Of a stretch of 64,000 bases of DNA, positions 25,452 through 36,725 are shown piece by piece; the stretch's first letter is position 1, and each line of letters begins with the position of its first letter. Location of the stretch: assembly GCA_022496805.1 (NCBI GenBank), contig CM040088.1:15221001-15285000 (forward strand), given 5' to 3'. Made by a program: the position numbers and the translations under genes. The notes under the pieces are model-generated. The model was not told where the DNA came from. It searched no databases and was given only the letters and a program-made list of their open reading frames with translations. Origin of the DNA: Pohlia nutans (Eukaryota; Streptophyta; Bryopsida; Bryales; Mniaceae).

Positions 25452-25776
25452 GAGCATCTCCAACGGGGCATCTTCAAGCATGGATGAATTGTCAGATAAG
25501 GATGAAAAGGAAGGAGGGCCCTTTTAAAAATGAGGTCAAACACTCTCAAAATTTCCAATATAGCAAGTCCCCTCTAAATCATATTTAGGTGTATTTATTG
25601 TTATGGACAAAGCTTTTGTCCAACTACTTTATATGTAATGGCTCATGATTGGTTCGTTAATTAATTATAGCCATGCTTGAAGTGCCTTGGGTAGGGGACT
25701 TTTACTATTGACTCTCTATATTTTGGAATATTTCGAAGGGTCATCCAAGTTTACCAAGCCATCAATAGAGATGCTC
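25452..25776. mobile_element. Tourist-like miniature element (TAA duplication)
   Basis: GAGCATCTCCAACGGGGC at the left and GAGATGCTC at the right, with TAA at 25449-25451 and 25777-25779; 325 bp, no coding sequence. The GAGCATCTCCAAC end is common among plant miniature PIF-type elements. Confidence 0.75.
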
Positions 25777-26054
25777 TAACTTAGCCGCTTGTTAACTACT
25801 CGAAAACTCTTCTACCCTCGACTCTAAATCTCTCCCTCGACGTTAATGCAAGAGAACAAAACCTGCTCCCCTATTTTGTGCATGTAGGGGCCCACTTTTT
25901 TTTAAAAAACCCCCTCTTCCAAGGATTTAATTTTCCCGAGGGGGTTCCCTTGAACAAATTTCGGACCGTAGGCTTCAAATTTGCAAAAAAAATTGCCTAA
26001 AGACCCTAGGGTGTCTAAAATAGAAAATGGGGCCCACGAGTGAATAATAATTGC

Positions 26055-26614
26055 GTTAACCCTTAAGTGTCCACACCAGAGTTACCTGGTCAAAATTCAT
26101 CAATTCCTCATATGTTAAAAATATATTATATTTATTTGGTATTTTTCTCATATAATTTATTGTTAAATTGATTTACCTTGATTTTTTTTCATAATTATGT
26201 AAATAAAAATGAATGTTATAAGATTTTTAAAAGTTTTTTTTTGATAAAATTCATAGTAATTACAATAGTTTTTAAAAATAGTATGTATTTTATAGGGAAA
26301 ATGTCAAATAGTAGAGATGAACAACAAGGTGTACGTGGCATGCTTCTTGAGCTTACATAAAAAGAAATTTGATAGAAAAACGTTTTTTGCAATGTATATT
26401 GAAATTTTAGGGATTTGAGCTTTAAAGTGTTGTAGAAAATGTAATTTTAAATTTTTTGAAGAATGGTAAATTGGACTAGAAAGTAAAAGATAGCCCCTAC
26501 ACTTTAGTAGTTGGGACCATTTTCATTTGAAATTAGGAACTAGGTGAAAATCAGCATTTGACTAAAAAAATGACCAAAGATGGCCCCACGGGACTCCTTG
26601 CACGCTTAGGGGAT
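26055..26614 (+). mobile_element. TTAA element, family F
   Basis: TTAACCCTTAAGTGTCCAC to CACGCTTAGGGGATA. The interior shares aacaaggtgtacgtggcatg with the copy at 33164. It lies just upstream of the CpG-rich promoter. Confidence 0.75.
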
Positions 26615-26745
26615 ACAACTAACCTTGACCCCTAAAGAATAGCCCTACATTGTCCCTACAGCACCACAACAAAAAAAACTGAAGCCAAGCCAATAAATAA
26701 TGGCCGCAAAGTAAGAAAATAAATAAATAAAAGAAATGAAATAAC

Positions 26746-27388
26746 ATGAATACGCCAAATGGTTTGTCGCGGGGCGCCCCAGCCACACGCCCGGGCAGGC
26801 GGGGCGGGCGGGCAGCGCCGAAAGCTTTCGTCACTCCCAGCGCCCCGCCCGCGGCGACACTTGTGCTGCGCGAGGCGACGCGAGCTCTCTCAACGCCCCG
26901 CGCCCTGGTTGCCTATAACACCAGCGCGCAACCAGCGATCTGTCCCACTTGAATGTTCTTCATCAATCCATAGCACAATTCTCCTCTCTTCCCCTCCTCA
27001 TCAATTCCGCACTCTTCAGCGCCCGCTTTCTGTGGCCATCTCGTCGTGCATGCCCGCAAACGCCCGCTTCTTTGGCGCTCTCTACGCGTAGATCTCGCGA
27101 TTAGTGATCACCTGAGAGTTCCTTGGCTTTTACGCGATATTTCCCGGCTTGGGTTCTTGAATGGTGCACCATTTGAAACGTAGTTGGGTTTTTGTTGCGT
27201 TCCCCGGGGTTTCTGTGTGTGTGGAAATGCCGTTTCGAGCTCCCAGCCGTTAAACGAGACGAGTGAAACGAGTTTGTGTGTAGACGAGAACGGGCCATAC
27301 CAAATGCGTTGGAGGTTTTGAGAAATTTTGTGCTATTTTGTGTTTGTGTGTGTGAGAGAGGTTGTGTGTGCGTGAGTGAAAGAAAGAG
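26746..27388 (+). promoter_or_regulatory. GC/CpG-rich promoter and 5' leader of the PAS gene
   Basis: Sharp switch from AT-rich DNA to a CpG-dense stretch (26755-26950), followed by a less GC-rich leader up to the ATG at 27389. A TATA-like tataac lies near 26920. The open frames here have no recognisable domain and look like by-products of base composition. This is read as promoter plus 5' untranslated region from position and composition only; the transcription start is not determined. Confidence 0.5.
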
Positions 27389-30315
27389 ATGGTTATGTCC
27401 ACGGGATCGGATAGCGGCAAGAACGTGCCATTCGATGCTGCGAGTGACTTTGGCATCAGTATCCAGAAAGCGCCTGTTGCTAGGCATTTACAAGAGCGCA
27501 AATCGAGGTATCATAGTTTTCTTTGGATCCCGAAGCTCACTTTGCTTGTGACCATACAGCGCTCGGTTGCTTCTACTGTTTGCTTTTTTTGCTTAACGAG
27601 AGAACACTAATTCGGCTGCTTCTACTGTTTGCTTTTTTTGCTTAACGAGAGAACACTAATTCGGCTGCTTCTACTGTTTGCTTTTTCTTTACCGGTGAAA
27701 ACACTAATTCTGAAGTGTGAGAATTTTGAAACTCGTCGTTTAGGATTGTGAGTTTGGTACAAGGCGATCGAGACACTTTGGTTGAGAGATTCTATTTCTC
27801 GGAGGAAGGTTTGTTTTGGCGTGTCAGATCTGAGGTTTTAATGGAAAGAAACGGGTGGAATTTGGCAGGTGGTCATTGGAACGCAGACTGGCTGATGGCT
27901 ATGTTGCGGAGGAGGAACAAAGCAATTACAACGAGTACTCAGGGGGCTCACAGGGGAGCCACCAGCGCGCGGCGGTGGAGTTCGTGATGGAGCTCGCGGG
28001 CAAGCACACGGTGCCTGTGACGGAGAAGATTGCAGGCTGCCAATCTCTCTTGCACGCCGACGAGATTCCTGTGCCCATGTTCAGTGTCGACCTCGACATG
28101 CGTTGCGTGCTCTGGAATAAGTGAGTAGAGGCTCACTCTCACCCTTATTCCATCGATTCCACGAGACACAGTGACACAGAACACCCTGTCTGTCTGTGGG
28201 GATGTTTACTCCCAGGATTTGTAAATCGGCCATTGGTGATCAATGGCTCGCTGAATCAACCTGTGACAATCAAGTGCTAGAGCCCGATCTCCTCTCCGTC
28301 TCTCTCTGCGTGAATGCCTTGTCACCCTCTAACAATAAGAGAGAAGATTAAGCTAAAGCACTTGTCACGGGATTCAGCAAGTGCGTCAAAACTCTAGTAT
28401 ATGTTGTGCGGATGCTTTTTTCGTCCTCTTACGGATTTGACTCCTGAATCGGTTGTTGAATCCCTTGACAAGTGCTACAGCTCGATCTTCTCTCTTTCTC
28501 TCTGTGAATGCTTTGTTACCCTCTCCAACGAGTACTCACTGTAGGCCCTCTTCACCCAGAAGTATTACAGCTTTGACTCCTGAAGCGTTTGCCGAATCCC
28601 GTGACTAGTGCTAGAGCTTGATCTACTCTCCGTGTTTTTACCCTCTCCACCTAGAAATATTATAGCTTCGACTCCTCCGAAGCGTTTGCTGAATTCTGTG
28701 TTAAGTGCTGTGGTATCCTCTGAGTGATTGAGCTTTGAGTCCTGTGAGGCGCTTGCTGTGTATTGACATGGCTGGGTGTTGGCTGCAGACGTGCTGCGGA
28801 CATGACCGGGTGGACAGAGTCGGAGATTTTCGCGATGCCGAAGTTTCACAACACGATCTTCAGCGATAGCACTAGCCAGGACTCCTCGCCCCCCAAGGAT
28901 TTGACGGAGGAGATTCTGAAAGGTGCATTTGATGGCCTGAGTCCTAGTTCTTCACCTCAGGAAGTCTGGAACTTGAGGACCAAGTGGGGTCAGGACTTGA
29001 AGGTTCTTGTCGTTGCGAGTCCTCGCACTGATGCCAAGGGGGTCTCGGGCGCGCTCTGTGTCATTATGCCTTTGGGCGCACCCCCTCCTGTTGTCAAATC
29101 ACCAGTGGATCATTGCAATGTCAAGTCGATGGACGAAGAACTGTCAAGTCAATTGGATCTCGAAGGTGGGGGAATGCAAAAAAAAGTAATCAAAAACTGC
29201 ATTGTCTTGTCTATGAACACTAGTCCACAATGACTAACGGATTAGTTTGAGTCGTATACTTGTAGATGTAGAATCCCAGATTTCTTCACACCACCAATTC
29301 AGTATTTGCAGTACCAGATCACGCAACAAAGCCGTGTGCTCATGTCTCGTTTTGTTTCTGTTGAGCAGAGGATCAATTGAGCGACGACGGCGTGGACCAA
29401 TTCCTGTCAGCATTGGACTCGCCCCTGTCCGAACGGGGTGCGAATTCCATGGAGATTTTTGCTGCGCAGAGGAGCATTTTCGCCGATCAAGCCAACATGG
29501 AAGGGACGTCCGTGTGCTCTCAAGAGTGGTGCAAGAGTGATCAAGGCTCGCAGTCCCGAGCGCAGGAGGCGAGCAGCCTTGCCCGTGCCCGGGTAATGGT
29601 GGTGGATCCACGGCAGCGTGGCCGCAAATCCCTCACCCTTTTACTCGAGCGCTGCGGCTTCGAAGTTTCGTGTGCGTGCAGTGCAACTGAAGCTTTGTGG
29701 CGCTTTGAGCAGAGCTTGCACGACCCCGACGGATTCTCCATGATCTTCATCAGCCTGTCTCTTGCGCGTGCTGACAATTACGACCTGATCCACGAGCTTC
29801 GGTGCATGGAGCAGGCCGAATGCAACCCCGCCCTCATTGTTGCTGTTACCGATCTTGACAGGTATGCACCACTCCCAAGGCTCCGTCGCCTGTTCTTCTA
29901 CACACTGCTATCTGCAATTCTTGCTCAATTACATGTTATTGTTTATAATTCAATGGCTCAGACTAACTAGTCCTTTGCTTATACACTAATTTCTTCAATA
30001 TAGATGTTACTGATCTTGACAGGTATGCAGCACATGTATGCACTCATTTTTCTTCTTTCATTTTCTTCCATTTTTCTTTTTCCTGAATCTTATGTGTGGT
30101 CTCCCTTTTGTAGATGGGATTTTTCAAATACGGATGGATTGAAGAAGAAGGACATGGCAGCAGGAGTGGATGAAGTCATAACCTGTCCATCACGAGTTCA
30201 GCAGCTTCGAGATACATTGACAACATTGGGTGTACCAATTGATCATCTGGACTACAACAAATCACCTCGTGCTGTCTTCAGTTCCTGGAACAACACGCCG
30301 GTTCTAGCCAGATGA
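27389..30315 (+). CDS. PAS domain plus pseudo-receiver domain protein (5 exons, 480 aa)
   Basis: Five exons join in frame with GT-AG introns: 27389-27507, 27869-28120, 28789-29165, 29369-29861 and 30114-30315 (TGA). They give 480 residues. Residues about 99-219 read as a PAS domain (VPMFSVDLDMRCVLWNKRAA, then MTGWTESEI), with the second intron splitting the WN-K-RAA core. Residues about 324-453 read as a response-regulator receiver fold: beta-1 VMVVD (D329), beta-4 VAVTD (T410), and an AGVDEVITCPS end. The phospho-acceptor Asp is replaced by Ser378 (MIFIS) and the conserved Lys before Pro439 is Cys438. Phosphotransfer is therefore unlikely, and it resembles a pseudo-response regulator acting by protein contact (inference). 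The start ATG at 27389 is first in frame; an ATG at 27395 is possible. Exon 2 could also start at 27887, in the same frame, dropping six residues. No transmembrane segment or DNA-binding domain was seen. The exact family is not recognised. Confidence 0.85.
27562..27692 (+). repeat. 49-bp tandem repeat in intron 1
   Basis: Nearly three copies of a 49-bp unit, each containing ttctactgtttgcttttt. The marker ttctactg recurs at 27571, 27620 and 27669, exactly 49 bp apart. The third copy diverges after its T-run. It lies wholly inside intron 1 of the PAS/pseudo-receiver gene. Confidence 0.85.
28121..28788 (+). repeat. Intron 2 of the PAS gene, made of degenerate internal repeats
   Basis: The intron runs from the donor aa|gtgagt to the acceptor ctgcag|acg. 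Most of it is three to four diverged copies of a cassette of about 100-200 bp. Its recurring words are gactcctgaa, gtttgc(t/c)gaat, agtgcta(g/c)agc and gatct(c/a)ctctcc (around 28255-28310, 28435-28515, 28570-28640 and 28675-28740). One phrase (cttgtcacgggattcagc, near 28364) occurs inverted. The intron appears to have grown by local duplication. Confidence 0.6.
30004..30022 (+). other. Copy of the exon-4 end inside intron 4 (possible 19-nt cryptic exon)
   Basis: Intron 4 contains gttactgatcttgacag followed by gtatgca, a near copy of the exon-4 tail and its donor at 29846-29867. It is preceded by ...atatag, so the 19 bases are framed by AG and GT like an exon. If spliced in after exon 4, the frame meets TGA three codons later. 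Use of this exon is not shown by the sequence. Confidence 0.35.
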
Positions 30316-31244
30316 GGTGACTCCTCTGTAGATTGTCAATTTTTTTTTCAATAAGTGCATGATAGTTTTTTTAAATTTTTTTAATGTCTTTTTTAAATTT
30401 TAGCTTCATACGCTTACAATTCCCTCTGGTTCCTTCCATCTTTTAAGCGAAGTATCCGGTCCAGGTGGAGCCTAGCTTTTTTATGTGGAACTGATCAGTT
30501 CCCATACAAAATTTTAGAGGCAGGCCTCTTGGGCAATAGAGTTGGAAGCTTTTGGTTTGTGTGCTGCTACTTAGACGTAACCCTCTTCGATCGATGTTGG
30601 GCTGTACATCAATTGCCAGCTTGCTTTTAACAACTCTAAAGTAATGATGTATCCCTGAGTAGGGATGGTCATTGTTTGGGGCCATGTACAAGAACCTAAA
30701 TTTTTACCGCGGATGACCATAGTGTTATGGTCCTCCCTTTTGTGTATTACCTTACACAACAACAATTGTCGCTCTAATCGATGACCAATACAATCAATGT
30801 AGGCCTCCAATGTTTGGCCTTCATACCAACTTCACTGTAGGCTTGTTGTCTTTTATTGCCATGTTATCCTGTGTCTCTTTCAGTTGGATAAGTTTGATAC
30901 GGATATAACAGATCACTCATACTGAACAGGCACCTTTGCCAGCAAGCAAACCTCCACATGGTCAACCTACTGTAGCAGAGGGTGCATTGGACTAATTAAT
31001 GCTTATTTTAACCAGGAAAGCGATGTCCGTCTTGGTTCATCAATGCAATTGATGTATTGATGTTTGAGTGTTGTGCAAGGAAACTGTTCAGCCAGTGCAG
31101 GATGCCTTGGAATGTTCTAATTATTTTGCATTTTTAAACTGATTGCAATGCACTGTGTAGTGCAGTAATTGAAAGGACCTAACAGTAATTGACATTGGAA
31201 ATGGCGCTCTGGAATGCTCCTTGGGAATGTTGCTGTATTTCAAT
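30316..31244 (+). other. Downstream region of the PAS gene, probable 3' UTR then unassigned
   Basis: No open frame worth calling follows the stop at 30313-30315. The stretch is of intermediate composition up to about 31.1 kb and probably holds the 3' untranslated region; no single polyadenylation signal stands out. Nothing else is recognised. Confidence 0.3.
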
Positions 31245-31595
31245 GTACTGTCAACTCTCCATAAATGTTAAATGTGTTAACTCATTTTCGGACTCCCCAG
31301 TATTGCTAACTAGAAAATGTTAACAAAATTTGCCTCCCTTATACCCGCGGTATTTATACCCCCCTTTGTTAATTTGACCATCATAAATGTTGCAATATCC
31401 AATAAAGAAGTGGCACCCTTTGAAAGAATGAAGAGTTGTCTGTACACTAGTGTATGTGAGCACCTTGTCACTTGATAAGAACTCAGACACACAACTCAAA
31501 GCGTTGAGTGTGAAGTTCAAAATATAATAAAGGAGTGTTATTTTATAAGTGTTAATTCTTGAAAGTCCTTTCCTATTTATTCATGTGTTAACCTA

Positions 31596-31795
31596 CACTA
31601 CTTCTTGCTAATAGTTCATGTGGTACTAATTCCAAATACACGCTCTATTTTGCAAAATCATGAAATTGGTGAAGGTTGAAATTTTTACTGTGTGGCTAAA
31701 ATCTTCATTTTGCATTGATTTTACATTTTAGTGTCATCTTCACTAATTACCCTCTCTCACTATAAACCCACATGCACTATTAGCAATAAGTAGTG
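31596..31795. mobile_element. TA-flanked miniature element
   Basis: CACTACTTCTTGCTAATAG ... CTATTAGCAATAAGTAGTG, with TA on both sides. Outside it, ccataaatgtta (about 31260) and taacatttatag (about 31830) are also inverted, so a larger fold-back of about 31245-31860 may enclose it. Confidence 0.7.
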
Positions 31796-31942
31796 TACAA
31801 TAAATGTTAAGGAGTTCCTACTCTGAACAGTAACATTTATAGAGGGTTTTGTATGTGAGTAATTAGAGTTGTCATATTTGAGTACATAAGATGGTTCATA
31901 TGATCAATTATAGGGTGCTATTCATATATAGGTGTTGAAGGG

Positions 31943-32273
31943 TTAATCCCTAAAACGTTCTAGCGTCCAACAATTGGATCATGTATAGATTCAAAGCCTT
32001 GTAACTTTCTCATACAATTGTGGATGACTTTCATCCAAGTTACCTTTTGCAAGTCTATTAAATTATTTACTAATCAATGCAAATCTCTTGTGACAGGGAG
32101 ATGTTGATAATATTGGAGAGGCCTCCAAGTGCAAGTATGTCAAGTTTGTTGGATAGATTTTATGCTTTCAATGGTCCTTTTATGTACACCTCTTGTACAT
32201 GAACCATGCTAATATCTATTTTTGAAGATAGCATCTAGTTGTGTTCAAAAGGGTCGGGACGTTTAGGGGTTAA
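31943..32273 (+). mobile_element. TTAA element, family C-like, shortened
   Basis: TTAATCCCTAAAACGTTC to GGACGTTTAGGGGTTAA, 331 bp. Its first part resembles family C (gatgactttcatcc), with an internal deletion. It shares its right TTAA with the next element. Confidence 0.65.
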
Positions 32274-32559
32274 CCCTTTAGTGCCCAGGTAGCCAGTAAG
32301 TGGTCCCTGGTTCATCAGAAATTGAAATGTTGTAAAATCTGTGAACCATCTCAGTTTGGTGTATGTAGATGTGTAACTTTTGATTTTGCAGATGATGCAA
32401 AAAAATTAATTAGAATCGAACTTTCTTAGATATCCAAATACATATGTACAGTACTAAACACCAAAATATTGAAAATACTTCAAAATACATGAAATACTTA
32501 CAAAATACAACACATGTACTATGCGGTATTTCTTGTGTTTAAGAGTTTGTTATTTTGTT

Positions 32560-32658
<99 letters not shown>

Positions 32659-33167
32659 GTGTTCTCTTGTTCATGTTCCATTAGCGTATGTATTCCGATC
32701 TTGATAAATGTACCAATTCCTTTCATATTTTAATGTATAAATTTATGTCCTAAACCGTATATGGATAAGTCACTCTCACTTATAAAATTCACAATATTTA
32801 TGTTTGAGTCCGTTCTTGACATGAAAGATTCCAATGGACAGGTGTTGACACAGGTCATTGCTGAACATCTTTACTTTCATTTTTGAAATTTAACCCAAAT
32901 TCTATTTAACTTTGATGTCACACACCCTCCAAAATCTCATTTTTGGAGTGTGCATTATACGGTTCAAAGACATATTATAATCTTCCAATCTAACGGTCCG
33001 ATCTTACCAAGATTTAATTGACACTTGTTTCATTAAGCTATGCTTACATTTATACGGTCGGATACTATTAACAGTGTTCCTAATTTCAAAAGAGAAAGTT
33101 TTTTTAAAAAAAAATCACCCAAAAAGCTATGGTTTCTCCATAACCACCCTGGGCACCGAAGGGTTAA
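32270..33167 (+). mobile_element. TTAA element, family E with internal TA microsatellite
   Basis: TTAACCCTTTAGTGCCCAGG to GGGCACCGAAGGGTTAA. It contains the (TA)n tract at 32562-32652 and shares TTAA with its neighbours on both sides. Confidence 0.8.
32562..32652. repeat. (TA)45 microsatellite inside a family E element
   Basis: Uninterrupted TA run of about 91 bp. The family E copies at 59393 and 59817 have no TA run at this place. Confidence 0.95.
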
Positions 33168-33714
33168 CGCTTAAGCGTGCACACTACAATTACCTGGTCA
33201 AAACTCATCAATTCCTCACATTTTAAACTATACTATATTTTTCTAGTATTTTTCTCATGTAAGGTATTGTTAAACCAATTTACCATGATTTTTTTAATAT
33301 AAAATTTTAAATAAAAACAAATTTTATAAGATTTTCAAAGTTTTTTTCTTGTAAAAATCCTAGTAATTACAAAAATGCTTAGAATAGTATGATTTTTTTG
33401 AGGAAAATGTAAATAATAGTGATGAACAACAAGGTGTAGGTGGCATGCTTCTTGAGCTTACATAAAAAGAAATTTGGTAGAAAAACATTTTCCTGCAGTT
33501 TAAATAGAAATTTTAGTGTTTTGAGCTTTAAAGTGCTATAAAAACCATAATTTTATCAATTTTGAAGAACGGTAAATTGGACTAGAAGGTAGTCCCCCAC
33601 ACTTTCTTAATTGGGACCATATTCATTTGAATTAGGAACTAGGTGAAAAGCATCGTTTGACTGAAAAGGGATCAAGCATGGCCCCATGGGGCTCCTTGCA
33701 CGCTTAAGGGTTAA
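33164..33714 (+). mobile_element. TTAA element, family F
   Basis: TTAACGCTTAAGCGTGCAC to GCACGCTTAAGGGTTAA. This is the third member of a chain of three elements sharing TTAA junctions. Confidence 0.8.
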
Positions 33715-34377
33715 GTAATTTCATATACAGTTGGTGACGTGTGAGGAAACTTGTTTGAGTCTTGAACACAAATTTCAAGGTCGCAGATCGACTAGTGCAA
33801 TAAATTACGATAAAATTATGTCTAGAGAATCAGGACAAGTCATCAAGTCAATAAAAGAGACTCTCAAGCTAATCCGTGTCCAGCCAGCAACTGAATAGCT
33901 TGACCTGTGCTCAGTCAACAAATTCGTTGCGAGCTTCCCTATCCTGATTAGAAGCCGTACTACTACTGATACATACAGACATACATCCATACATGCAAGG
34001 TAAAACTTATCTATCCAAGTGTTCCAACAATCCAAGGCTCCTTATTCTCGGGCTCGTACAAATGTGAGAAAGCGTTCCTGATTTCTCCTTGACGTGTTTC
34101 CACGACGTGTTCCCATAATTTAGTTGCCACCGCAAGTGATGGTGTTTTTGCAGCGATGTTTGACCACATTTTTCCATGTACGCCCACCGAAATTATTCGT
34201 TTTCCGAGTGAGGTGCCAAGTGATGTGGTAGTTTGGTAGGAACTACACCATTTATTCGACATTATTTGAAGACACCTACATTTATGCAATTATTAGTCCC
34301 TTGGGCCATGGGTCTCTCAGTGGGACGTTAACAATTCATTTCAATGTGGGCCACTTCAATTGAGAAATGTACATTAT

Positions 34378-34594
34378 TTAACCGTTAAAGGACCAAGAAA
34401 CCTGAATTGGGTTTCATGCTTTTTTTTAGCAGTTTTGAGCAAGTCCTATGTGGACTTCCTTTTGTTTTTCTTATCAACACATGTTGAATGTTCTTCATAG
34501 GATCCATTGATATAAAATTTGGTCACATTTTTCACAATATGATTCATTGAATTTTTCATTTTAAAACCATGAATAATTGGTTCTTTAAAGGTTA
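34378..34594 (-). mobile_element. TTAA element, family I (217 bp)
   Basis: TTAACCGTTAAAGGACCAAG to TTGGTTCTTTAAAGGTTA. It has the same size as the copy at 19951 and the interior is its approximate complement. Confidence 0.65.
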
Positions 34595-35192
34595 GGGTGT
34601 TTCAGATATCTATACTATTTTACATATTAGTAAACAAAGACCCTTGCAAGTCTATGAACATTACGTGAATCTACATCAATTGAAAGACCCATGTTATTTT
34701 AGATTTCAAGTATAATTATTGTGAGCTTATTTAATTAAACACCACATTATTTGATAACCTACACTATTTAGAATAAACAGTGGAGTCAAATCATTTGATG
34801 CTTGACATGTTTGAAGTTTAACAATGGTTGAAGAGGTTCACCTCATTTGAAACACTATTTAGAACAAAATCCAAAATTTTAACTCCACAAGTTCTCACTT
34901 GGTATATAACAAAATATTGTTTGATGATGTGGTATTCTAATCACTTGAATTACGACAGGTGGATGAATGTTGTCGGTGCAAAACAATTGTTCGAATTTTG
35001 AACAAGAATTTTACATGAATGAATGTTGTTGGTGAAAAATAATTGTGGGTCATTTTGTGATGGTGATTGGTAAAGAGTAAAAGGACATTTAAAAAAAAAA
35101 TACCATAGTAGTATTGAGGGTTCAAATTTAATAACGGTCTTTGAGAATACTATGGTGTACCATGGTGTAAGGTCCAAAGTTCCAAGCTCATA

Positions 35193-35426
35193 GGGGAATG
35201 GCCTGATATGGGTATCACTTTTATACGTCTCACATAGTGTGACTTATATCTCACTCATTCTATGTGTGCTAGAAATTTCATCTTTAACACCATGTATATA
35301 GTTGCAGCTATGGTGTCTATAACACCCTCTAATTTTTGTAATTTTTCAATGTTTTTTTCTTACCAAAAAGATGTTTCTCGAAAACCACACTATTTTTAGA
35401 GGGGTACCCATATCAGGCCATCACCC
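35193..35426. mobile_element. TA-flanked miniature element
   Basis: Inverted ends GGGGAATGGCCTGATATGGG ... CCCATATCAGGCCATCACCC, flanked by TA at 35191-35192 and 35427-35428; 234 bp. Confidence 0.8.
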
Positions 35427-35574
35427 TATATTCTATACTTTTTACAAGACTCTAACTTAAAATAAAATAAAACTACTTCATTTTGCAAAGTTATAAATTT
35501 TCATGCATTTTTATTCAAGAATTCAAGAGTCATTTTTGTTCTTGTTCTCTTTGTATTTTTGTTTTTAAAGGACG

Positions 35575-36083
35575 ATAACTCCTAAATAACAAAGGGGGTA
35601 AAGGCAAAACCCAAATGTGTTATAAAATGTTACTTCTGCAACTTTGATAACGTTTGGTCTAGAAGAGAAAATAAGAAGCACGATGTTTAGTAATTATCCG
35701 TACGGTCAAACTTTCAAAAAATTGTTTTAGATACTCATTTAATGAATTTAGAAGCATTTACCATTTAATATTCACCCTAATTACAGATTTTATTTTTGGA
35801 ATTTGGAATTTGGTATGATTGGTTAAAACTAGACATTCTATTCTAAAATTGAAAATATAATTTTTTTCAAAGGAGAGAACATCATTAGTTTCCCAAAATA
35901 GTAAAATTTATAACACTAGGACAAAGACTGGGATTGACGTGATTTGAATTGGATTGGAAAGTAGACTTGATTTCCAATTTGAAAATAATTTTTATTTTTT
36001 TATAAAAATATATTTTCATCTTGGGCAGTGTGTAAAAAAAGGAAAACCACCATAAAATGGTCGTTCGGTCACTTAGGGGTTAA
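35575..36083 (-). mobile_element. TTAA element, family A (inverted)
   Basis: Reverse orientation: it ends GGTCACTTAGGGGTTAA at 36083 and starts with a degenerate ATAACTCCTAAATAAC. The interior is the complement of family A, e.g. gaaagtagacttgatttcc. Confidence 0.7.
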
Positions 36084-36151
36084 TCTCAATTTTGTTTTTA
36101 TGTACATGTTATACTTTCTACATTGAATAGGGGTCTTAAGGGATCATAGAA

Positions 36152-36725
36152 TTAACCCTTAACTGCCCAACCATGCATATTTTGCATGATGTACAGAATT
36201 GAACTCCGATTTCTCATCCATCATGCACTTTTTGCAATAAATTTGTTTTAGTGAATTTTTTATGGGAAGTTAGCTTTGTGTATGTGTGCTCCAATTAGAA
36301 AGGGGATGATTTGTGAAACTTTGTGCCTCATTTTATGTTGTATTGTTTCACCAAAAATTTCGAAGATTTTAGTCTAAAAGTGCTCTTGAAAAAAAAGCTC
36401 ATAAAATTAAGCAACCAAAAAATCTCCAAAAATCACTACACTTAGAGTATTACATTTTAACCCATCACAACAAATTTCATCCACAAATTGTCAATATCTT
36501 ATTTGTAATCAAATTTCAAAATAATTTTGAATTTTATATTCCAAAATTTATAGAAAAATATTGGTGAAAGCAATCGCAGATCTAACCATATGGATAGAAC
36601 CTAAAATTCATAGTGTACAACTTGTATTCATACATCAAGTTCAAAATATCCATCTTAGTTGCATTTTATGATTCATCTTTTCAAAACTGCCCAAACTGAA
36701 CAAGGGTGAAGACGTTTAGGGGTTA
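36152..36725 (+). mobile_element. TTAA element, family B (catgcat variant)
   Basis: TTAACCCTTAACTGCCCAAC at the left, then ATGCATATTTTGCATGATGT, a small palindrome replacing the ggacg of other copies. The right end GACGTTTAGGGGTTA has lost its last A. Confidence 0.75.

Noticed and set aside
26746..27091. GC-rich open frames of 68 and 110 codons upstream of the PAS gene
   Set aside because: They are Pro/Ala/Arg-rich by composition, overlap in different frames and have no recognisable domain; better read as promoter and leader.
34011..34289. 92-codon minus-strand open frame
   Set aside because: No family resemblance recognised, and no supporting neighbours or splice structure.
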